From positions 10,229 through 74,228 of the forward strand of contig CAZNFJ010000002.1 of the NCBI GenBank assembly GCA_964572685.1: a stretch of DNA of 64,000 bases. The letters are read 5' to 3'. Source of the DNA: UBA2653 sp964572685. GTDB lineage: Bacteria > Pseudomonadota > Gammaproteobacteria > Legionellales > Legionellaceae. Positions 27,134 to 34,868 of this stretch are shown here, one piece after another. A model generated the notes under the pieces. It saw nothing but the letters and a program-made list of their open reading frames with translations. It made no database searches and was not told the DNA's origin. The translations under genes and the position numbers were made by a program. Each line of letters begins with the position of its first letter. Position 1 is the stretch's first letter.

Positions 27134-28638
27134 AGACACGCTTGCTGTAAAATAGCTAACTTTTTCTCTTCGGAAAATCGACTCCAAGTTGCATAGACAT
27201 AAGCCATGCGTGGATTATTTCTTAATTTATCGGTATGTTTCTGGATAAAATTCCAATACAGGGAATTGAAAGGGCATGCATCAGCTCCCACGGTTTCCTT
27301 GGAATTAAAATGACATTTTTTGCAAAAATTACTCATTTTATCAATGTAGCGAGCACTAGCGGCATAAGGTTTACTCGCAACCATCCCACCATCACCAAAC
27401 AAACTCATGCCCAAAGTGTTGGGTAATTCTACCCATTCAAAGGCATCGATATAGACAGCCAAATACCAATCGGTCACCTCTTTGGGTGCAATACCTGCCA
27501 GAAGCGCAAAATTACCCGTCACCATTAAACGCTGAATGTGGTGTGAATAAGCAAAACGCTTGGTCATTCCAACCACCTCTTTTAAACAATTCATTTTTGT
27601 AGGTGCGCCCCAATATAAAGCCGGTAATGGCCGAATGGCTTTTAATACATTAAGCTCGGCATAATCAGGCATATGTAACCAATACATCCCTCGGATAAAT
27701 TCACGCCAACCTAAAATTTGACGAATAAAACCTTCCGCGGAAGCTAATGGAACCGCTCCTTTTCGATATAAAGCCTCAACTTGACGACAAACGTTCAATG
27801 GATCAAGAAAACCAACATGAAGATATATCGATATCAAGGAATGATGTAAAAAAGTTTCATCAGTCACCATCACATCCTGATAACGACCAAATAAAGGCAG
27901 ATGATGTTCAAGAAAATCATCAAAAACAAGCTGAGCTTCCTGCGGTGTGCAAGCATATGCAAAATCATCCAGAGCACCAAAATGGTGTGAAAAAAACTGT
28001 TTCACCAATATAATAACATCTTGCGTAATGGCATCAGGTAAAAATATCAAACGCGTGCCCCAATCAGCGGAACCTTTTAAAGGTTCACGATTTTCAGTAT
28101 CAAAATTCCAACGACCGCCTTCCGGTGTACCTTTTTCAGACAACAAAATTTGATGCTTTTTGCGCATCATTTGATAAAAATACTCCATACGCAATTGTTT
28201 TTTCCCTTTTGTCCAAGCTTTAAATTCTTCATGACTACATAAAAAGCGTGTATCTTCAAAACAATGGACTGCACAGGAACTGGTGTGTTGCCACGCTCCT
28301 ATAGCATGCGTCAAACGCCACTCACCTGGCATTGTCACATAGATGTTAGAGCATTGATGAATGACTGCCACTCGCTGCCATTCACTGATGAGTGTGTGCG
28401 TATTATCTTGATCATCAAGCTTTACATAATGTACACGAAATCCCATGTCTTGACATATTTTGGCAAAATGTCGCATGGCTGAAAATAAAAACACAATTTT
28501 TTGAGGGTGATGAGCAACATAATCAGTTTCTGCACGCACTTCACAAAAGAGCAAAATATCCTCTTGAGGATTAAAGTGAACTAAAGAAGCCATATCAAAT
28601 GACAGTTGATCGGCTAGTAACGGAAATAAAACAGGCAT
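27100..28638 (-). CDS. Fe-S bacterial cryptochrome/(6-4) photolyase
   Basis: A 512-residue member of the PhrB/CryB group (photolyase-related, FeS-BCP). It has LLADQLSFD at the N-terminus and the FAD-binding helical domain with EGFIRQILGWREFIRGMYW and MVTGNFALLAGI. Four Cys residues, 351, 439, 442 and 455, fall within one position of the four [4Fe-4S] ligands of Agrobacterium PhrB, so the cluster is probably present. The family repairs (6-4) photoproducts using light. It starts 1 base after the SDR gene stop (same strand), and its 3' end overlaps the convergent DUF1295 gene. Confidence 0.93.
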   Translation of the reverse strand: MPVLFPLLADQLSFDMASLVHFNPQEDILLFCEVRAETDYVAHHPQKIVFLFSAMRHFAKICQDMGFRVHYVKLDDQDNTHTLISEWQRVAVIHQCSNIYVTMPGEWRLTHAIGAWQHTSSCAVHCFEDTRFLCSHEEFKAWTKGKKQLRMEYFYQMMRKKHQILLSEKGTPEGGRWNFDTENREPLKGSADWGTRLIFLPDAITQDVIILVKQFFSHHFGALDDFAYACTPQEAQLVFDDFLEHHLPLFGRYQDVMVTDETFLHHSLISIYLHVGFLDPLNVCRQVEALYRKGAVPLASAEGFIRQILGWREFIRGMYWLHMPDYAELNVLKAIRPLPALYWGAPTKMNCLKEVVGMTKRFAYSHHIQRLMVTGNFALLAGIAPKEVTDWYLAVYIDAFEWVELPNTLGMSLFGDGGMVASKPYAASARYIDKMSNFCKKCHFNSKETVGADACPFNSLYWNFIQKHTDKLRNNPRMAYVYATWSRFSEEKKLAILQQACLYLDNLDKNHL

Positions 28639-28639
28639 A

Positions 28640-29338
28640 TTATGATTTAATCCTTGATTTTAAGGTGCTTAAGCCCCCATCAACTGATAAAACTTGACCA
28701 GTTATCCAATTGTTTTCAGGATTTAAAAAAAATGCAATGGCCTGAGCAATATCTTGGGTTTGGCCTAAACGCCCCAAAGGATGCATTTGTTCTGAAGCCT
28801 TTCGCATCACCTCATTTTGAGTTAAGGCTTGCGTCAGTGATGTTTCTGTCAATCCGGGAGCCACTACATTAAAACGTAACCCATAGGGTGCATAAGTTGC
28901 AGCCGCTGATCGAGCAAGCCCTATAATTCCGGCTTTAGCTGCTGCAATCGCCTCATGATTAACCAAGCCAATTTGAGCAGCAGAAGAACTCATCAACACA
29001 ACACTACCTCCTTGTCGCATATGAATTCCTGCGGCTCTCACCACAGCAAATGAACTTGTCAGCGAAGCTTGGATGATGGACTGATATTCCTCAAAAGACG
29101 TCAGATGTGCCGGTTTAATCAATAATGACCCGGCGCAATTGACCACGCCATCTATAAGGCCTACCTGAGAAAAAATATTTTCAACAGCAGAAAAGTCACC
29201 TGCATCTAAAATAAAATCAGGGGTTATTTTAGATTGATCACGCGCGGTGGTCATGACCTCGTGTCCACTCGCCAACAATATTCCCCTTAGGGTTTGTGCA
29301 ATACCACTTGCTGCAGCCACCAACAAAAAACGCGCCAT
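28640..29338 (-). CDS. Atypical short-chain dehydrogenase/reductase
   Basis: A 232-residue SDR-fold protein. The start at 29338 (MARFLLVAAASGIAQ) has GGAG and TTGGAT upstream. The nucleotide loop is A-A-A-S-G-I-A rather than G-x-x-x-G-I-G. The NAG motif is VVNCAGSL and the catalytic Ser region is MSSSAAQIG. The Tyr-x-x-x-Lys motif reads AIAAAKAG, so the catalytic Tyr position is Ile, an ATT codon read directly in the sequence. The C-terminal VVAPGLTET and GQVLSVDGG are normal. It is in an operon with the Fe-S photolyase. Redox activity by the usual mechanism is doubtful. Confidence 0.85.
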   Translation of the reverse strand: MARFLLVAAASGIAQTLRGILLASGHEVMTTARDQSKITPDFILDAGDFSAVENIFSQVGLIDGVVNCAGSLLIKPAHLTSFEEYQSIIQASLTSSFAVVRAAGIHMRQGGSVVLMSSSAAQIGLVNHEAIAAAKAGIIGLARSAAATYAPYGLRFNVVAPGLTETSLTQALTQNEVMRKASEQMHPLGRLGQTQDIAQAIAFFLNPENNWITGQVLSVDGGLSTLKSRIKS

Positions 29339-29402
29339 AATATCCAATCTCCCTTCATATTTCATAAGAAAATTATAGAAGAGATCTCAAGGATTACGCA
29401 AC

Positions 29403-30110
29403 TTAGAATTTGATCATCGACGGCAGAGATGAAGGAATTTCGGTCAGAGACTCTTTGACACATGACTTTAGAGGAAACAGGCTTTTCAGAGATTGATAAA
29501 CCATTGTGGCCAATAAAACGCCAATAGGCATCATAATCGAATTAAGAATTAAGGCATTAAGTGCTTTCAATATGAATATTGCCATAAATCCAGCACCAAT
29601 ACCCGCAATAAAGTGGGGACAAAAAAAAGTAATGGTTAAAAATAAAGCAGTTATCAACAATAACATGACAAATTTATAAAGGTAATCATGAGATAGGGGT
29701 ACCCATAAATTATTCATTAAAAATATTGAAACAAATTCAAAATTTTGTCTTTCAATTTTTTTAGGTGGTTCATGAATCTTGAGCATAAATAAGATAATGC
29801 CCGCATCTGAATTTGTAAATTTTGGATCTAAATTGACTTTATTAGCGGTGATCTTTTTGATAAATTCCTGATCCTGTAAAATGACATTCACTGCATTCAC
29901 CAAAGGTGTACTATTATAAGATTCAGTTCGCCATTCTGGAATCAGCCTATCTAATGAAAAAAAATAAAACTGATACCATTTAACTTCATTCATGTTTTTG
30001 AGATATCGTTTAAATATTTGGACCTGTTCATTTTTTTGAAAATCTTCATCATGAATATGCTTGGCTAATTCTTGCAATACATTTATGGTTTTATCATCGT
30101 ATCGGAACAT
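29403..30110 (-). CDS. Unknown protein with C-terminal membrane segments
   Basis: A 235-residue protein of no recognised family. The first about 145 residues are soluble, charged and helical (KTINVLQELAKHIHDEDF). Two or three hydrophobic segments follow (KFVMLLLITALFLTITFF, FMAIFILKALNALILNS, IGVLLATMVYQSL) and a short polar tail. The ATG at 30110 is chosen over a TTG seven codons earlier. A soluble domain with paired C-terminal membrane hairpins is common in Dot/Icm effectors and in bacterial membrane proteins alike, so no function is claimed. Confidence 0.55.
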   Translation of the reverse strand: MFRYDDKTINVLQELAKHIHDEDFQKNEQVQIFKRYLKNMNEVKWYQFYFFSLDRLIPEWRTESYNSTPLVNAVNVILQDQEFIKKITANKVNLDPKFTNSDAGIILFMLKIHEPPKKIERQNFEFVSIFLMNNLWVPLSHDYLYKFVMLLLITALFLTITFFCPHFIAGIGAGFMAIFILKALNALILNSIMMPIGVLLATMVYQSLKSLFPLKSCVKESLTEIPSSLPSMIKF

Positions 30111-30263
30111 ATGGAGGTCCCAAAAAATCAATTATTAACTTAATTATATAATATATATCCAGTTTTTTATTGCTGGTGATACACTTTATTAAAAAATAAT
30201 CTTGGCGCAAGAGAAGAAAAAAAGATAAAATAGGTTATTTTTTAGCGGTGATTGAAATTGACT

Positions 30264-32027
30264 ATGGTAAAAAAACCCACCTTATCGCAACGCGTTCTAT
30301 CGTTATTACGGCCTTATTGGAAAATGGCTGTATTAGGGATCATCGCCAATTGTTTATATGCAGGCATTGACGCAAGCTTTACCTACATGATGCGCCCTTT
30401 TATGGACAAAGGATTTGTCAATATTGATATGAAATTCATCTATCAAATCCCCTGGATTGTTTTAGGTGGTATCACCTTGCGAGGATTCATGGGTGGATTT
30501 GGTGGTTACTGCATGACGCATGTAGCACGCTCCATGGTCAATGGTTTGCGTCAAAAAGTATTTTCACATTTGATTCAATTGCCCGCCAAAGTCCTAGATA
30601 GTACACCTTCCGGACAATTACTGTCTAAACTCTTATACGATGTTGAACAAGTCGCTCAAGTCAGTGCAGATGTCATCACCGATATCGTTCAAAATACTTG
30701 TTTAATCATTGGATTATTTGGTGTCATGTTAATTATTTCCTGGCAATTAACGGGTATTTTCATGCTGGCAGTGCCAGCCATTGCTTTTATCGTTCAATAC
30801 ACCAACCGAAGAATACGACGAATCAGTCGCCAAGTTCAACAATCCATGGGACAAGTCACAGAAATCACGAGTGAAGTCATTGAAGGATTTCGTGAAATTC
30901 GCATGTTTGAAACCCAAGATTTTGTTCAGGATAAATTTAACCAGGCCGCCGAATCTTCACGTCGTCATGATTTAAAAGTCGCCATGTCCAAAGCCATTAA
31001 CGTCTTTGGTGTTCAGGTGATTTTAGCCATGGCCATGACCGTCATTATTTTTGCAGCCATACAATTAGCCAAACATATTACCATCACGCCCGGTATGTTT
31101 GTTGCCATCACCGCAGCAGGGATACAATTGATTAAACCCATGAAAAGCCTGACCACCCTCAACGCAAGTATTCAACGAGGCTTGGCTGGTGCTGACAGTA
31201 TCTTTCAATTACTCGATCAAGACATCGAGCGAGATGTCAAAAAACCCATGCTGACACATAAGGTTAAAGGTGATATTCAATTCCACAATGTCTATTTTGC
31301 CTATCAAACAGACCAATGGGTTCTTGAAAACTTTAATATGCATATTCCAGCCGGACAAACCATTGCATTGGTCGGCTCATCAGGGAGTGGGAAAACCACC
31401 TTAATTAATTTACTTCCTCGGTTTTATGAGATTCAAAAGGGAGAAATTACCCTTGATAATATTCCAATTGATCAATTGCAGCTCCAAGAACTTCGCCAGC
31501 AATTTTCCTGGGTCAGTCAGCATGTCATTTTATTCAATGATACTATTGCAGCCAATATAGCCTATGGTATAGAACATATTGATGAAGCACGTTTATGGAC
31601 TGCCATTGAACAAGCCGATGCCAAAGATTTTATCCAACAACTTCCCAATGGTTTACATACTCTCATTGGTGAAAATGGTTTGACTTTATCTGGTGGTCAA
31701 CGGCAACGTCTGGCCTTGGCCCGCGCCATCTATAAAAATGCACCGATATTTATTTTAGATGAAGCAACAGCGGCACTTGATAATCAAACCGAACTTCATA
31801 TTCAACGCGCCTTAGAGCAATTCCATCATCAACGGACTATGATCATCATTGCTCATCGTTTGAGTACCATTCAATTTGCCGATCGCATTTTTGTCATGAA
31901 ACAAGGAAAAATTGTAGAAACGGGTACTCATCATTCCCTACTGGAACAACAAGGACACTATGCCAGTCTTTATCGCGCGCAACATCATGGAATTCATCAT
32001 GAAAAACAAGCTGATTCAATGGCTTAA
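30264..32027 (+). CDS. msbA: Lipid A ABC flippase MsbA
   Basis: Half-transporter that flips core-lipid A across the inner membrane. The 587-residue protein has six N-terminal membrane segments (about 15-310) and a C-terminal nucleotide-binding domain: Walker A GSSGSGKTTL, Q-loop FSWVSQHVILF, signature LSGGQRQRLALARA, Walker B IFILDEATAALD, and the H-loop IIIAHRLST. The ATG at 30264 is preferred to a TTG at 30252. It overlaps lpxK by 29 bases, the classic msbA-lpxK pairing, which supports MsbA over other ABC exporters. Confidence 0.96.
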   Translation: MVKKPTLSQRVLSLLRPYWKMAVLGIIANCLYAGIDASFTYMMRPFMDKGFVNIDMKFIYQIPWIVLGGITLRGFMGGFGGYCMTHVARSMVNGLRQKVFSHLIQLPAKVLDSTPSGQLLSKLLYDVEQVAQVSADVITDIVQNTCLIIGLFGVMLIISWQLTGIFMLAVPAIAFIVQYTNRRIRRISRQVQQSMGQVTEITSEVIEGFREIRMFETQDFVQDKFNQAAESSRRHDLKVAMSKAINVFGVQVILAMAMTVIIFAAIQLAKHITITPGMFVAITAAGIQLIKPMKSLTTLNASIQRGLAGADSIFQLLDQDIERDVKKPMLTHKVKGDIQFHNVYFAYQTDQWVLENFNMHIPAGQTIALVGSSGSGKTTLINLLPRFYEIQKGEITLDNIPIDQLQLQELRQQFSWVSQHVILFNDTIAANIAYGIEHIDEARLWTAIEQADAKDFIQQLPNGLHTLIGENGLTLSGGQRQRLALARAIYKNAPIFILDEATAALDNQTELHIQRALEQFHHQRTMIIIAHRLSTIQFADRIFVMKQGKIVETGTHHSLLEQQGHYASLYRAQHHGIHHEKQADSMA

Positions 32028-32988
32028 TCAATACTGGTATCGAGAAAAAAAACCCTCTTGGTGGCTACAACCGCTTGCCTTTTGCTATCAAATGATTCAA
32101 ACGTGGGACAAGCATCGTCAATTAGCCATCCACTCTCCCTTACCCGTTCTTGTGGTGGGCAATTTGACCGTCGGTGGTACCGGCAAAACTCCCGTGGTAA
32201 TTGCCATTTGTCATTATCTTCAACAACAAGGTATTCGAGTTGGGGTGGTGACACGTGGCTATAAAAATCAATTATCTGATTTCCCCTATCTTGTCAAAGT
32301 CAACGATGATGCCTCACTCATTGGCGATGAGGCCGCGTTGATTGCTCAAAAAACCCAAGTACCCGTCGTGATCGCCCCCAAAAGGAATCAAGCCATTGAG
32401 TATCTCCACCAACATCAATTATGTGACTGGATCATTAGTGATGATGGCCTGCAACATTATGCCATGGCACGTCATCTTGAAATCATCGTGATTGATGGTA
32501 CTCGTGGCTTTGGTAATGGTGCTTTACTACCAATTGGTCCATTAAGAGAATCATTAGGAAGACTGGCGCAAGCCGATTTCATATTAATCAATGGCACCCC
32601 CTCACCTTCTCTAAAAGATTCTCTTCAGGTTTATGCCGATAAAACGTATTTGATGCAGCTTGAGCCAGAGGCGATTATGCCAGAGGATTTACCCCAAGAA
32701 ACAATTGCCGCCTTTGCAGGGATTGGCCATCCTGAGCGTTTTTTCAAAACACTACGGGATTTAAATATTCAACATCAAGCGTATTCATTTCCCGATCATC
32801 ATCGATTTGTAAAAAAAGATTTTGATATACCGGAATCATGCATTATCATGACAGAGAAAGATGCGATAAAGTGTCGGCAATTTCATGAAAAACCGATATA
32901 CTATTTACCGATTTCTGCCAATATCCCATCTAATTTTTGGGAGAAAATATTAAATTCCATGAGCTTGAATCCATGCGTTCAAAAATAA
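31999..32988 (+). CDS. lpxK: Tetraacyldisaccharide 4'-kinase
   Basis: Phosphorylates the 4' position of the lipid A precursor at the inner membrane. The 329-residue protein has an N-terminal membrane-associated helix and the P-loop VVGNLTVGGTGKTPVV. Further family motifs are VVTRGYK, GDEAALIA, SDDGLQHYAMARHLEI, LPIGPLRESL, and IIMTEKDAIKC. The ATG at 31999 has TGGAA upstream and lies within the end of msbA, so translation is coupled. It overlaps the following AttH-like gene by 16 bases. Confidence 0.97.
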   Translation: MKNKLIQWLNQYWYREKKPSWWLQPLAFCYQMIQTWDKHRQLAIHSPLPVLVVGNLTVGGTGKTPVVIAICHYLQQQGIRVGVVTRGYKNQLSDFPYLVKVNDDASLIGDEAALIAQKTQVPVVIAPKRNQAIEYLHQHQLCDWIISDDGLQHYAMARHLEIIVIDGTRGFGNGALLPIGPLRESLGRLAQADFILINGTPSPSLKDSLQVYADKTYLMQLEPEAIMPEDLPQETIAAFAGIGHPERFFKTLRDLNIQHQAYSFPDHHRFVKKDFDIPESCIIMTEKDAIKCRQFHEKPIYYLPISANIPSNFWEKILNSMSLNPCVQK

Positions 32989-34016
32989 AAAAGATACTCA
33001 AATGTTTACTCATAAATTGGTTCTGTTATTGGCTACCATTCAACAGCTATGCAGCAGATAGTGACTATATCACTCCCTGGTTTGATTTATCAAAATCATC
33101 GCACAATGCTTGGACGATTAGTGGTTTGTTACACAACGAGCAAGATGATTATTATGGCTTTATCATGATTTTGGAGCGGCAAGGTCAGGCTTTTCATGCC
33201 TTTGCAGGTCTGTTTGACCTGAATGAAAGAAAGCTCATCTGGCAAGATTCCAATACCCAGTTTTTAGATAACAACGCCCTCCTCACACAAGACATTGGAC
33301 ATTTTTATTGGCATTTTAGCCCTATCAATAATACCTTTATTTTAGCTTACCAAGATAAAAATTCTAAAAATCAAATTTTTAATTTAAAAATGGATTTAAT
33401 GCAACCGATTGTTGTCACCCCTAAAATGTCGCTGACACCGACCTTAAAAATCAAACAATATTGGTCTGGCACCATCAATGGTCATATTCACATCCCCGAC
33501 GAACAATTTGTAACCAGTGGTTCAGTATGGGTGCAAAATATTTGGCAAAATCAAAATGACAATCAAACTCATCCCTTCTCTGAATTGCTCTGTCAGTTCC
33601 AAGATGGCAGTTCTATGTTTGCCATACAGGTGCCTGAAAAAACAGGTTTACATGCGGCCCTTGCAGGACTTTATGATAAAGATGGACAACGTCAAACCGT
33701 TTCTCAATTTATTAATTTAAATCCACCCAATCAACAAGATTATGAAATATCATTACATGCTCATGATCAAAATCTTCATCTTCATCAACTCTTTAGCAAC
33801 CGACATTACACTGCTTTGCTTGCCCATATGGGAGCTATTTCGCAAAGTGGATTTTGTCTTTATGCCAATCAACCATGGGAACAATCAAATAGCCCACACC
33901 TTCGATTACCGCTTCCATCACAAATGAATGTTTTAAACTTTTTTGAAAAAAACTTTGCACTGGAACAAAAAACCTTTAAAATCCCTTTTATTATGAAAAA
34001 TAAAGAATCATCATGA
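32973..34016 (+). CDS. Exported protein, AttH/CrtC lipocalin-like
   Basis: A 347-residue protein with a signal peptide (hydrophobic run to NSYAADS). The body is beta-rich: SGLLHNEQDDYYGFIMILER, HAFAGLFDLNERKLIWQD, a central TSGSVWVQNIWQNQ, then a second barrel-like half. The YYGF start, the HAF-x-x-x-D strand and the GSVW block recall AttH/CrtC-like lipocalin-fold proteins (which carry G-x-AW-x-D-R/H-x-W), but the match is loose and the catalytic Asp of that motif is missing. It lies between lpxK and ttcA with overlaps at both ends (16 and 4 bases), so it is co-translated with lipid A genes. Confidence 0.45.
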   Translation: MRSKIKKILKCLLINWFCYWLPFNSYAADSDYITPWFDLSKSSHNAWTISGLLHNEQDDYYGFIMILERQGQAFHAFAGLFDLNERKLIWQDSNTQFLDNNALLTQDIGHFYWHFSPINNTFILAYQDKNSKNQIFNLKMDLMQPIVVTPKMSLTPTLKIKQYWSGTINGHIHIPDEQFVTSGSVWVQNIWQNQNDNQTHPFSELLCQFQDGSSMFAIQVPEKTGLHAALAGLYDKDGQRQTVSQFINLNPPNQQDYEISLHAHDQNLHLHQLFSNRHYTALLAHMGAISQSGFCLYANQPWEQSNSPHLRLPLPSQMNVLNFFEKNFALEQKTFKIPFIMKNKESS

Positions 34017-34855
34017 CCCAATTTACAGCTATTGAAAAAAAATTACTTCATTATACCGGCAAAGCCATTGGCGATTACCAAATGATCCAAAAAGGTGACA
34101 GGATCATGGTCTGTCTGTCGGGCGGCAAAGATTCTTTTACGATGTTAACCTTACTAAAACATCTTCAGAAAAGAAGTAAACACGCTTTTGAATTACATGC
34201 CTTCACCTTAGATCAAGCTCAACCGGGTTGGAATGACTCAGCACTGCGAGAATGGTTAGAATCACGAAATATTGCTCATACGATTTTGACCAAAGACACC
34301 TATTCCATCGTCAAAGAAAAAATTCCAGAAGGTCAAACTTACTGCTCATTATGTTCTCGCTTAAGAAGAGGCATTATTTATCGCTATGCTGAAGAACACG
34401 GCTTTAATAAAATAGCTTTGGGTCATCATCGCGATGATCTGATTCGAACTCTCATGATGTCAATTTTATATAATGGTTCAATCAGTGGCATGCCACCTAA
34501 ATTGCTCAGTGATAATAGCAAGCATATTCTCATACGCCCGATGTGCTATGTTCAAGAAAAAGATATTATAAACTTTGCAAACGAACAAAAATTCCCAATT
34601 ATTCCCTGTAATTTGTGTGGTTCTCAAGAAAATCTGGCACGCAAAAAAGTAGCCAAACTCATTGATGGCTTAGCGGAAGAAAATCCCAAAGTACCTAGCA
34701 ATATTTTGCATGCCCTGCAAAAAGTTCGCCCCAGCCAATTAATGGATAAAGATATTTTTGATTTTAAAAACCTGGAAAAACATCAAGAATCACAAAATCA
34801 ACTGATGCATTTAGAAGATATTTTATGGACTGAAGAAGAGATGCTCGATCTCTAA
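34013..34855 (+). CDS. ttcA: tRNA 2-thiocytidine(32) synthetase TtcA
   Basis: ATP- and Fe-S-dependent enzyme that thiolates C32 of certain tRNAs. The 280-residue protein has the PP-loop SGGKDSFTM at 36-44, the paired Cys motif YCSLCSRLRRG, and GHHRDD. A third Cys region, IIPCNLCGSQEN, contributes to the cluster site. The GHHRDD and RRG motifs distinguish TtcA from TilS. Its ATG overlaps the previous stop (ATGA). The next gene begins 14 bases downstream. Confidence 0.96.
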   Translation: MTQFTAIEKKLLHYTGKAIGDYQMIQKGDRIMVCLSGGKDSFTMLTLLKHLQKRSKHAFELHAFTLDQAQPGWNDSALREWLESRNIAHTILTKDTYSIVKEKIPEGQTYCSLCSRLRRGIIYRYAEEHGFNKIALGHHRDDLIRTLMMSILYNGSISGMPPKLLSDNSKHILIRPMCYVQEKDIINFANEQKFPIIPCNLCGSQENLARKKVAKLIDGLAEENPKVPSNILHALQKVRPSQLMDKDIFDFKNLEKHQESQNQLMHLEDILWTEEEMLDL

Positions 34856-34868
34856 CCAAGAGGAACTC

